63,262 bases of DNA from Streptomyces griseoluteus. Lineage in GTDB: Bacteria > Actinomycetota > Actinomycetes > Streptomycetales > Streptomycetaceae. The notes beneath the pieces were generated by a model. That model saw only the letters and a list, made by a program, of their open reading frames with translations, did not search any database and was not told where the DNA came from. The position numbers and the translations under genes were made by a program. Location: the NCBI GenBank assembly GCA_000717735.1, contig JOBE01000047.1, forward strand, positions 1 through 63,262, given 5' to 3'. Shown one piece after another: positions 12,061-19,541 of the stretch. Within the stretch, counting starts at the first letter, position 1. Each line of letters starts with the position of its first letter.

Positions 12061-13002
12061 ATGGAACCGACCGCCCCCTGGCGCCCCGCCGCGATCAGCC
12101 CGGACAGTCACGCGCTGCCCGCCACCGCCGACGCCCTGGCCGGCTTCCTCCAGGACTCCGCGCGCACCGACGAACTCCTGGCCGCCCACAAGGTGCTGGT
12201 CCTGAGCGGCTTCGGAGTGGGCCCGGAGGAGCTGGAGAAGATCATGCCGCTCCTGCTCCCTGACCGCCTGCCCTACGTCTTCGGCAACTCCCCGCGCACC
12301 AAGGTCGGCCAGAACGTGTACACCTCCACGGAGTACCCGGCGGAGTTCACCATCTCGATGCACAGCGAGATGTCCTACGCCGCGCAGTGGCCGGCCCGGC
12401 TGCTCTTCTACTGCGAGCGGGCGGCCGACAGCGGCGGCGCGACACCGGTGGTGGACAACGCCGCCTGGTACCGGGCACTGGACCAGGACGTGCGCGACGC
12501 CTTCGCGGGCGGCCTGCGCTACACCCAGAACCTCCACGGGGGACGCGGGCTCGGCAAGAGCTGGCAGGACACCTTCGAGACGCAGGACCGCTCGGAGGTC
12601 GAGGACTACCTCTCCCGCACCGGGGCCACCTGGCAGTGGAACGCCCGCAACGGACTGCGCGTCAGCCACGTGCGGCCCGCGACGATCGAGCACCCCGCCA
12701 CGGGCGAGCGGCTGTGGTTCAACCAGAGCGACCAGTGGCACCCGGCCACGCTCGGCGACGAGGCCGCCGCCGCGCTGATGGGGATGCTGCCCCCGGAGGA
12801 ACTGCCCCAGTCGGTGGCCTATGCGGACGGCACCCCGATACCCGCCGACCACGTACGCCAGGTGCGCGACCGCGGCCTTGAGCACGCCGTGGACAACGAC
12901 TGGCGGCCCGGCGACCTCATGCTCGTCGACAACGTCCAGGCGGCCCACGGCCGCAGGCCCTTCACCGGCGACCGCCGCATCCTCGTCGCCATGTCGGACT
13001 AG
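12061..13002 (+). CDS. lptJ: TauD/SyrP-like Fe(II)/2-oxoglutarate oxygenase, probable aspartyl beta-hydroxylase
   Basis: A 313-residue member of the TauD/TfdA clan. The facial triad is visible as HSE (H101, E103) and the distal His in AAHGRRPF (H296), followed by an Arg that would bind 2-oxoglutarate. It resembles SyrP, which hydroxylates carrier-bound Asp in syringomycin synthesis. In A54145 the residue at position 9 is 3-methoxy-Asp, and an oxygenase plus a methyltransferase are needed; the next gene is a methyltransferase, which fits. I use the ATG at 12061, with GAAAGAG upstream; an ATG at 12046 overlapping the hydrolase stop is the alternative. Substrate is inferred from context because module 9 lies outside the window. 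Confidence 0.8.
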   Translation: MEPTAPWRPAAISPDSHALPATADALAGFLQDSARTDELLAAHKVLVLSGFGVGPEELEKIMPLLLPDRLPYVFGNSPRTKVGQNVYTSTEYPAEFTISMHSEMSYAAQWPARLLFYCERAADSGGATPVVDNAAWYRALDQDVRDAFAGGLRYTQNLHGGRGLGKSWQDTFETQDRSEVEDYLSRTGATWQWNARNGLRVSHVRPATIEHPATGERLWFNQSDQWHPATLGDEAAAALMGMLPPEELPQSVAYADGTPIPADHVRQVRDRGLEHAVDNDWRPGDLMLVDNVQAAHGRRPFTGDRRILVAMSD

Positions 13003-13086
13003 GGCCTGATCCAAGAGAAGGCCCTAGGGCCGCTCCCATCGCCACCGCCACAGACAGCCGCCGCGCATCCCACAGGAAGGTCGCCG

Positions 13087-13875
13087 ATGACCATCGCCCT
13101 CGCCGACGTGGAAGGCCTCAACAAACATGAGACCGAGTTCCTCTACGACGAGATCTTCACCCGCCGCGCCTACCTGCCCGGAGCCCTGCACCTGCCCGAG
13201 GCCCCCGTGGTCTTCGATGTCGGTGCCAACATCGGCATGTTCACCCTCTTCGTGCGCTCCGAGAGACCTGGTGCCACGGTCCACTCCTTCGAACCGGTCC
13301 CCCAGGTGTACGACCTGCTGTGCCGCAACCGCGAGCGCCACGCGGTGGCAGGGCTCGCCCACCCGTACGGCCTCGCCGAGGCGGAACAGGAGGTCGAGTT
13401 CACCCACTATCCGGGCTACTCGACCATGTCCACGCGCAGCACCCTGGCGGACACCGAGGCGGAACGGGCCTTCGTCCGGGGGCAGGTGCGGACCGACCAC
13501 CTGCCCGAGGCCGAGCGGATGCTGGACGAACTCCTCGCCTTCCGGTTCCGGGAGGAGAAGGTCGACTGCCGGCTCCGCCCGCTCTCCGCGGTCCTCGACG
13601 AGCACCCCGTGGACCGGATCGACCTGCTGAAGATCGACGTTCAGCGCGGCGAGCATGAGGTGTTGCGGGGCCTGGCGGACCGGCACTGGCCACTGGTCCG
13701 CCAGATCGCCATGGAGGTCCACGACAGCGCCGACAGCAACACCGCCGGCCGGCTGCGAGCGGTGGCCGACGAGCTGGAGCGGCGCGGGTTCAGCGTCCTG
13801 ACCGAGCAGGAGGACCGGTACGCGGGCAGCGACCGCCACAGCGTGTTCGCCGTCGCGGAACCCTGCCGCGGCTGA
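13087..13875 (+). CDS. lptK: FkbM-family SAM methyltransferase
   Basis: A 262-residue protein with the FkbM SAM-binding signature VFDVGANIGMFT (residues 42-53), a downstream acidic motif in SFEPVP, and the KIDVQRGEHEVL motif typical of the family. ATG at 13087 is preceded by AGGAAGG. FkbM proteins usually O-methylate hydroxyl groups. Placed between two amino-acid beta-hydroxylase genes, it most likely methylates the beta-hydroxyl of hydroxy-Asp to give methoxy-Asp, as reported for the A54145 pathway. The family is clear; the substrate is inferred. Confidence 0.83.
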   Translation: MTIALADVEGLNKHETEFLYDEIFTRRAYLPGALHLPEAPVVFDVGANIGMFTLFVRSERPGATVHSFEPVPQVYDLLCRNRERHAVAGLAHPYGLAEAEQEVEFTHYPGYSTMSTRSTLADTEAERAFVRGQVRTDHLPEAERMLDELLAFRFREEKVDCRLRPLSAVLDEHPVDRIDLLKIDVQRGEHEVLRGLADRHWPLVRQIAMEVHDSADSNTAGRLRAVADELERRGFSVLTEQEDRYAGSDRHSVFAVAEPCRG

Positions 13876-13942
13876 GGCACGCCCCCGCCCGGCCGCCCAC
13901 CGCAGATCCGAACCGAACGGTTCCCCACCCCGGAGAAACAGC

Positions 13943-14902
13943 ATGAACCCCGAGAACAGCTTCACCCTGTCCGACGCCGAACGCGGCGACGTGGCGGCCG
14001 TGGCCCAGGAGTTGACGCGCACATCCCCCGGTCTCGTGGACGAACGGGAATGGCTCGACCGGTGCCGCACCCTCTCCTGCCACCTGCCCGCCCGCCTCCA
14101 GGACCGGCTCCGCGCCTTTCGCCACGACCCCGGCCCGACCGGCAGACTGCTCCTGCGCAACCTCCCAGCCGCCGACGGTGTGCCGGCCACTCCGCAGGAG
14201 GCCGACTCCGTGGAGCGCAGGGCGACGCTGAGCGCTTCCGTGCTGTGTGCCCTGTCCATGGAACTGGGCGACGTCATCGCCTACCGCAACGAGAAGCAGG
14301 GGGCGCTCGTGCAGAACGTGGTGCCCGTGCCCGGCCGGGAGGGCCAGCAGTCCAACGCCGGCTCCGTCCCACTGGAGATGCACACCGAGAACGCCTTCCA
14401 CCCCCACCGCCCCGACTACGTCGGCCTGTTCTGCGTCCGCAGCGACCACGACCGGGCCGCCGGACTGCGGGTCGCCTCCATCCGCGCCGCGATGGACCAC
14501 CTGGACGCCGGGACACGCGAAACGCTGCGGCGCCCCCTGTTCACCACCGAGCCGCCCCCTTCCTTCGGGCGGCCGGACAGCGGGACCAAGCCGCACGCCG
14601 TGCTCACCGGTGACGCGGAGGACCCGGACATCCGCGTCGACTTCCACGCCACCCACACGAGCGACCCCTGGGGCAGGCAGGCCATGGACGCCCTCGCGGA
14701 CGCCGTCCGCGCCGTCTCCGAGGAACTGGTCCTGGACCCGGCCGACCTGGTGTACGTGGACAACCGCGTCGCGCTGCACGGGCGTACGGCCTTCGTCCCG
14801 CGCTACGACGGCCAGGACCGCTGGCTCCAGCGCACCTTCGTCCACCTGGACCACCGGCGGTCCCGCGCCGTGCGCGCACAACACGGGCGCGTGCTGAGCT
14901 GA
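13943..14902 (+). CDS. lptL: AsnO/VioC-like Fe(II)/2-oxoglutarate oxygenase, probable Asn 3-hydroxylase
   Basis: A 319-residue oxygenase of the clavaminate synthase-like group. Metal ligands are visible in MHTENAFHPH (H147, E149) and in VALHGRTAF (H279), with Arg residues near 294-297 to bind 2-oxoglutarate. The HTENAFHPHRPDY segment is characteristic of AsnO and VioC, which hydroxylate free Asn or Arg at C3. In A54145 the third residue is hydroxy-Asn, so this enzyme probably makes free 3-hydroxy-Asn for an upstream module. GGAGAAA precedes the ATG. Its TGA overlaps the start of the ABC ATPase gene (TGATG), which implies coupling. Confidence 0.86.
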   Translation: MNPENSFTLSDAERGDVAAVAQELTRTSPGLVDEREWLDRCRTLSCHLPARLQDRLRAFRHDPGPTGRLLLRNLPAADGVPATPQEADSVERRATLSASVLCALSMELGDVIAYRNEKQGALVQNVVPVPGREGQQSNAGSVPLEMHTENAFHPHRPDYVGLFCVRSDHDRAAGLRVASIRAAMDHLDAGTRETLRRPLFTTEPPPSFGRPDSGTKPHAVLTGDAEDPDIRVDFHATHTSDPWGRQAMDALADAVRAVSEELVLDPADLVYVDNRVALHGRTAFVPRYDGQDRWLQRTFVHLDHRRSRAVRAQHGRVLS

Positions 14903-15963
14903 TGGCGGCGGACCAGGTGATCCACGCCATCGGCCTCCACAAGCGCTTCGGCGCGGTCCAGGCCCTCGACGGCGTGGACCTGACGGTGGCGCGCGGGGAG
15001 ATCATGGGCCTTCTGGGCCACAACGGGGCGGGCAAGACCACCCTCGTCAACATCCTGTCCACCCTCACGCCCCCCACGTCGGGCACCGCCTCGGTCACCG
15101 GCTTCGACGTGGTCGGCCACCCCGAGGAGGTGCGTCGGCGCATCGGGGTCACCGGGCAGTTCGCCGCGCTCGACGAACAACTCTCCGGATACGACAACCT
15201 CGTCCTGGTGGCCCGGCTGTGCGGAGCCTCCAAGGCGCAGGCCGTCGGCCGGGCGGACGAGTTGCTGGAGGTGTTCGGCCTCCGTGCCGCCGCGGGGCGT
15301 AGGGCGGTGTCGTATTCGGGAGGGATGCGTCGTCGGTTGGATCTGGCGCTGGGGCTGGTCGGGTGTCCTGATGTCCTGTTCCTGGACGAGCCGTCTGTGG
15401 GGTTGGACCTGCCCAGCCGTCTCGGGTTGTGGGAGATGGTGCAGGGGCTGGCACGGGGTGGTACGGCGGTTCTGTTGACGACGCAGTATCTGGAGGAGGC
15501 CGACCGGCTCGCCGATCGGATCACCGTCCTGGGGGCCGGCCGGGTCCTGGTTTCGGGTACGGCGGTGGAGTTGAAGGCACGGGCCGGCAGCGGTTCCATC
15601 TCGCTGAGGGTCGGGCCGCAGGGGGACAGGGCCATGGCCGCCGAGGCTTTGCGCCGGGCCGGTTTCCCGCCGGGCGTGGAGGGCGAGCCCGGCGAGCTGA
15701 CCGTGCCGGCGGGGGATTCGGCGGATCTGGCCGTGGTGATCCGGGTGCTGGACGCCGTGGGGCAGTACGTGAGCGAGATCCGCTACGCGGAGCCCTCTCT
15801 GGACGACGTCTACCTCGCCTTCACCGCTACGGCCCCCGGTACTCCCGCTCCGGCGGCGGGTGCCAGACGCCGTCCTCCATCCCCCGCTCCGGCGCGTACA
15901 GCCCGCCGGAGCACCACCCCGGAGGCCGAACGGCGTACCGGCGACACCCCGGAGACCCCGTGA
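14902..15963 (+). CDS. lptM: ABC exporter ATP-binding protein, DrrA type
   Basis: A 353-residue ATPase with Walker A GHNGAGKT (about residue 38), Q-loop, signature YSGGMRRRLD, Walker B VLFLDEP and the DrrA-type C-terminal extension, ending in a Pro/Ala/Arg-rich tail. With the overlapping permease gene it should form an ABC-2 exporter giving lipopeptide export and self-protection, as inferred for homologues in other lipopeptide clusters. From about 15290 to 15480 the codon choice shifts from C-ending to G/T-ending codons (cgt, ggg, tat, ttg), unlike the first 390 bases, which suggests a recombination junction inside the gene. Confidence 0.92.
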   Translation: MAADQVIHAIGLHKRFGAVQALDGVDLTVARGEIMGLLGHNGAGKTTLVNILSTLTPPTSGTASVTGFDVVGHPEEVRRRIGVTGQFAALDEQLSGYDNLVLVARLCGASKAQAVGRADELLEVFGLRAAAGRRAVSYSGGMRRRLDLALGLVGCPDVLFLDEPSVGLDLPSRLGLWEMVQGLARGGTAVLLTTQYLEEADRLADRITVLGAGRVLVSGTAVELKARAGSGSISLRVGPQGDRAMAAEALRRAGFPPGVEGEPGELTVPAGDSADLAVVIRVLDAVGQYVSEIRYAEPSLDDVYLAFTATAPGTPAPAAGARRRPPSPAPARTARRSTTPEAERRTGDTPETP

Positions 15964-16808
15964 ACGTACCTGGGACGATGACCCCCTTGGCCGAGCCCGC
16001 AACGGGAGCACGGGTCCCACGCTGGAGACCGGCGGGCAGGGCTGCGCAACTGCGGGTCCTCACAGCACGCCAGATCCGCCTGGTCTACGCGGACCGCAGG
16101 GTGGTGCTGTTCAGCGTGGCGCAGCCGGTGGTGATGCTGCTGTTGATCAGCCAGGTCTTCGGTAGCCTCGCGGACCGCTCGATCCTTCCGCGCGGGGTGT
16201 CCTACATCGAGTTCTTGCTGCCTGCTCTCCTCGTCACCACCGGGCTCGGCACCTCGCAGTCCGCGGGGGTGGGGCTGGTGCGGGACATGGAGGGCGGGAT
16301 GGTGCGGCGCTTCCGTGTCCTGCCGTTGTCACTGCCGCTGGTCCTTGTGGCCCGCTCGATCGCCGATCTGACGCGCTCGGGGATGCAGTTGCTGGTCCTG
16401 GTCGTCGGGGGTCATCTGCTGTTCGGCTACCGGGCCGGGGGAGGCGTGGGGGGTCTGGTGGCGGCGTTGTCGCTGTCCACGGTGGTGATCTGGTCGTTGA
16501 TCTGGATCTTCATCGCGCTCGCCGCGTGGCTGCGGAAGGTGGAGGTGCTTTCCAGTATCGGCTTCTTCGTCAACTTCCCGCTGATGTTCGCTTCCAGCGC
16601 GTTCGTACCGGTCGATGTGCTGCCCGGCTGGCTGGCGGCCGTCGCCACCGTCAACCCGGTGAGCTATGCCGTGGAGGCGTCGCGGAGCCTCGCCCTGGGA
16701 GGACAGGTCGGGAGCGAGGTGCCCGCAGCGCTGTGCGCGGCCCTGGGCCTGATGGCGGCGATGATGGTCCTCGCCGCGCGCGGCTTCCGCCGGCCGCCCG
16801 ACGAGTGA
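15960..16808 (+). CDS. lptN: ABC-2 type exporter permease, DrrB type
   Basis: A 282-residue integral membrane protein with about six hydrophobic segments (for example around residues 50-65, 85-105, 140-165, 175-200, 205-230 and 255-275). The GTG at 15960 overlaps the stop of the ATPase gene as GTGA, so the two are probably translated in a coupled way; an ATG at 15978 is also possible. The layout matches DrrB-like permeases that pair with DrrA-like ATPases. The likely cargo is the finished lipopeptide. Codon choice is more G-rich than in the NRPS genes, like the second half of the ATPase gene. Confidence 0.9.
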   Translation: MNVPGTMTPLAEPATGARVPRWRPAGRAAQLRVLTARQIRLVYADRRVVLFSVAQPVVMLLLISQVFGSLADRSILPRGVSYIEFLLPALLVTTGLGTSQSAGVGLVRDMEGGMVRRFRVLPLSLPLVLVARSIADLTRSGMQLLVLVVGGHLLFGYRAGGGVGGLVAALSLSTVVIWSLIWIFIALAAWLRKVEVLSSIGFFVNFPLMFASSAFVPVDVLPGWLAAVATVNPVSYAVEASRSLALGGQVGSEVPAALCAALGLMAAMMVLAARGFRRPPDE

Positions 16809-16848
16809 CCGCGACGACTCGCCGACGGACCGCGACGCCTCGCCGACG
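16807..16848. repeat. 21-bp direct tandem repeat, two copies
   Basis: Two adjacent 21-base copies (16807-16827 and 16828-16848) differ at one base (GACTCG versus GCCTCG). They start in the stop codon of the permease gene and end where a terminator-like hairpin begins. Probably a small local duplication. Confidence 0.75.
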
Positions 16849-16865
16849 ACCGTGAACGCACGGTC
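16848..16865. terminator. Hairpin between converging permease and dedA genes
   Basis: GACCGTG (16848-16854), loop AACG, CACGGTC (16859-16865): a perfect 7-bp stem. It sits between the ends of two converging genes and could terminate in either direction. There is no T tract, which is usual in Streptomyces. Confidence 0.55.
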
Positions 16866-17484
16866 AAGAGCTGCGGCGGCGGTGCCTGCGCCGCCACCAC
16901 ACGGTCGCGAGCGTGAGGGCGGCCGCTACGCCCAGCAGTACCCACAGGATGGTGGAGAGCAGGGTCTCGGCCTCGCGCAGGGAGGCCGAGACCAGCGTTC
17001 CCGCGGACACGTAGAGCGCGGACCACATCGCGGCTCCGGCGAGGGAGGCGGGCAGGAAGCGGAGGTAGCGTACGGAGCCGACTCCGGCGGTCGCGGGGGT
17101 GAGGGTGCGCACCACGGGCAGCAGCCGGGTCAGGAAGACGGCGCTCGCCCCGTACCGGTGGCAGAGTTCCTGGGCGCGGTCCCAATGCTGCTGCCCGATC
17201 CGGCGTACCAGGCGCGTCTCCCGCATTCGCTGCCCGTAGCGGATGCCGAGGAAGTAGCCGACGTGGTCGCCGGCCGAGCTGCTGATCGTGACGACGAGGA
17301 AGAGGGCCAGCAGCGGGCGGGTCCCTTCCGTTCCGGCGCTCAGGGCCAGGACCGCGACTTCGCCGGGGACGACCATGCCGGCCCCGAGGCCGGATTCCGC
17401 GAACGCGAACGCCGAGGCCAGGGCGAATCTGGCGACCGGGTTCATCTCCGACACCGCTGTCAGCAGATCGTTCATCCATGACAT
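16864..17484 (-). CDS. DedA-family (SNARE-associated/PF09335) membrane protein
   Basis: A 206-residue membrane protein with several hydrophobic segments and the DedA hallmarks: an acidic residue in the first segment (FAFAESG), the G-x-x-x-GDHVGYFLG segment near 95-105, and the FLTRLLPVVRTLTPATAG motif near 145-160. DedA-family proteins transport polyprenyl phosphates or phospholipids across the membrane; some members recycle undecaprenyl phosphate. The gene is convergent with the ABC exporter and lies between it and the methyltransferase gene of the lipopeptide locus. Calcium-dependent lipopeptides act on lipid II-cycle lipids, so a lipid translocase here could protect the producer, but a housekeeping role is equally possible. 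The C-terminus is Arg-rich. Confidence 0.88.
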   Translation of the reverse strand: MSWMNDLLTAVSEMNPVARFALASAFAFAESGLGAGMVVPGEVAVLALSAGTEGTRPLLALFLVVTISSSAGDHVGYFLGIRYGQRMRETRLVRRIGQQHWDRAQELCHRYGASAVFLTRLLPVVRTLTPATAGVGSVRYLRFLPASLAGAAMWSALYVSAGTLVSASLREAETLLSTILWVLLGVAAALTLATVWWRRRHRRRSS

Positions 17485-17823
17485 GGCAGCCCCGTTCCGC
17501 CTCTCCTTGCTCGTGGAGCCCTCCCGGCGGCGCCCCTGGGAATCCCGCGCACTTCTTCCGAGAACTCACCGAATGGAACAGGGAAACGACTTCCCGGTTT
17601 CACCGGGCGTATCCCCGGCCTGCCGGTACGGGGCTGGAGAAGGGCGAAGGGAAGCCAATCTACCAGGGAACCGCCGCCGGACGTTCGTTCCTCCCGACCG
17701 CAACCACCCCCACAACGGACCCCGCCGGCCACCCCCGACAACCACTCCATCCCCCGGATTCATCGACCGGAGCTGACGGGAAGGGGAATTTCGGGGAATG
17801 TCCGCCTGAATCGGAGGCGAGGA

Positions 17824-17856
17824 ATGAACAACACTCTCCATCACGACACGAAGTGA
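17824..17856 (+). CDS. Possible 10-residue leader ORF
   Basis: ATG at 17824 is preceded by GGAGGCGAGG and encodes MNNTLHHDTK followed by TGA. It lies upstream of the methyltransferase gene in a region otherwise without coding signal. A real leader peptide is possible but nothing else supports it. Confidence 0.15.
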   Translation: MNNTLHHDTK

Positions 17857-17905
17857 ACACCCGCAGCGGGTACGTCGCGCGACCGCCCCCGACCCACCGA
17901 CGGTG

Positions 17906-17924
17906 GTCCCCTGATATGGGGGAC
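17906..17924. promoter_or_regulatory. Inverted repeat, candidate operator
   Basis: GTCCCC (17906-17911), spacer TGATATG, GGGGAC (17919-17924): a perfect 6-bp inverted repeat with a 7-base spacer. It lies in the 17485-18298 gap between the divergent dedA and methyltransferase genes. No coding signal is seen in this gap apart from a tiny ORF, so it should hold promoters for both genes. I cannot match it to a known regulator. Confidence 0.35.
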
Positions 17925-18298
17925 TTCGGCCCTCTAAAAGCCCATGCCCGATGCCCCGTGCCCGTTGGGCATGAATCGCGGTGGCCGAATCCCGGCTGAA
18001 GTTCCTCCCCTTTCCCCGGAGTTCGCACCGTCGACAGGGGCGATCGGCACGACTTCCCAGGGGTCCGCACCGCTCGCGTGGGCACTCTTGACGCGGGATC
18101 GGCGCCCTGAAAGGGTGCGACGGTGAAACTGCGGACCGGACTGGCTGAGCGCCGGCGCCCCGGAACTCCGCCCGGCGCGCACCCAGATGCCGACCGACGG
18201 AATCACGGGCCGTTCATGGGTTGCGGAGGGTGAGAACCCTGCATACGGAACGACCAGTCGTCCACGATGAGATCCATCGACTGACCGGATTGGTGGAA

Positions 18299-19345
18299 AT
18301 GCAGGCGGATGCACCGGCGGGAACGGACGCCTACTTACCGTCCCTGACCCTTGAAGATTATCTGCGCGACACGGTCCCGGCCCACCCGGTCCTGAAATCG
18401 TCGGTGGATTTCAGCCGCCCGGGCGCCGACAAAGCGCTCAGAGCGCTGGCCGCGACGACCACGGAATTCGATTCCGACGACACAGGACGCGGCGACTCCT
18501 ACCGCAGGGCCCAGCAGGACTCCTCCGTCCGCTGGAAGGGAATGCGACAACTGCTCGAACTGGCCGCCCCCTCCCGCACGACGCCCGAAACGGCCGGCCC
18601 CCGCACCGTCCTCGACGTCCTGGGCGGGGACGGAACCATTGCCCGCGCCGTCCACGACAACGCCCCCGACCTGCGCGACCGCGTCCACATCCTCACCGGT
18701 GACCTCTCGGGGGACATGGTCGAACGAGCCCTCGCCCAGGGCCTGGCCGCCATCCGGCAATCCGCGGACCACCTCTTCCTCGCCGACGGCAGCATGGACG
18801 CGGCACTGCTCGCCTACGGAACCCACCACATCGCGCCGCAGGACAGGCTCGACGCCGTCACCGAGGCCCTGCGCGTCGTCAGGGACGGCGGCCACGTGGT
18901 CCTGCACGACTTCGACGACACCAGCCCCATGGCACGGTTCTTCACCGACATCGTCCACCCCCACACCACAGCCGGCCACGACTACCGACACTTCTCCCGC
19001 GGGGCCCTGGCCGAACTCTTCGCCGAGGCGGGCACACCGGCCCGCGTCATCGACCTGTACGACCCCCTCGTCGTCCGCGGCACCACCCAGGAAGAGGCGC
19101 GCCGCCGCATGTGCGCGTACGTGGCCGACATGTACGGAGTCGGCGCATTCTTCGCCACCCTGGGCGGAACCGACGCCCGCTGGCAACTCCTGGAGCAGTA
19201 CTTCCAGCACGACACGTACCTGGCGACCCTGCCAGAGAAGAGCGACTTCACACCGGGGCCCGTCGTCTACCGCTCCGAGGATGCCTTCATCGCGGAGATA
19301 CCGCGCGTGGCAATCGTCGCCGTCGCCCACAAATCACCCACCTGA
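18299..19345 (+). CDS. lptI: GlmT/DptI-like SAM methyltransferase (2-oxoglutarate to 3-methyl-2-oxoglutarate)
   Basis: A 348-residue class I SAM methyltransferase. Motif I is TVLDVLGGDGTIARAV (about residues 103-118), motif post-I is in ILTGDLSGDMV, and the acidic motif IV is in LADGSMDAALLAYGTHHI. Methyltransferases of this kind (GlmT in CDA, DptI in daptomycin, LptI in A54145) make 3-methyl-2-oxoglutarate, later transaminated to 3-methylglutamate. The second-last NRPS module has a 3mGlu-like pocket, so the assignment fits. The start is uncertain: ATG 18299, GTG 18293 or 18230, and TTG 18221 are in frame; none has a well-spaced ribosome site. It is transcribed alone, 800 bases beyond the dedA start. 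Confidence 0.8.
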   Translation: MQADAPAGTDAYLPSLTLEDYLRDTVPAHPVLKSSVDFSRPGADKALRALAATTTEFDSDDTGRGDSYRRAQQDSSVRWKGMRQLLELAAPSRTTPETAGPRTVLDVLGGDGTIARAVHDNAPDLRDRVHILTGDLSGDMVERALAQGLAAIRQSADHLFLADGSMDAALLAYGTHHIAPQDRLDAVTEALRVVRDGGHVVLHDFDDTSPMARFFTDIVHPHTTAGHDYRHFSRGALAELFAEAGTPARVIDLYDPLVVRGTTQEEARRRMCAYVADMYGVGAFFATLGGTDARWQLLEQYFQHDTYLATLPEKSDFTPGPVVYRSEDAFIAEIPRVAIVAVAHKSPT

Positions 19346-19413
19346 CATACCCCCGCACCCGAAACCCGGCTCCCACCGACAACAGCCGGCCACGGGCTGA
19401 CCTGAGGGCCCGA

Positions 19414-19446
19414 GGCTCCGTGAGCATCCGCAGTGCTCACGGAACC
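19414..19446. terminator. Strong hairpin terminator after the methyltransferase gene
   Basis: TCCGTGAGCA (19417-19426), loop TCCGCAG, TGCTCACGGA (19434-19443): a perfect 10-bp stem, extended by GG/CC after one mismatch. It lies between two converging genes and probably marks the right edge of the lipopeptide locus. Confidence 0.8.
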
Positions 19447-19541
19447 TTGACCACCACCACCGGCCCGGGGACGCCTTCTCCGTCCCGACACGTGCCCCGC
19501 ACCGCGCTCTGGACCGGGCACAGGTGCGTCTGGTCCACGCC

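Noticed and set aside
13024..14277. Minus-strand frame across the FkbM and AsnO-like genes
   Set aside because: Both genes on the plus strand have clear starts, ribosome sites and catalytic motifs; the minus frame has none.
17906..17924. DosR/OsdR-type box
   Set aside because: Arms read GTCCC...GGGAC, the reverse orientation of the known GGGAC...GTCCC pattern.
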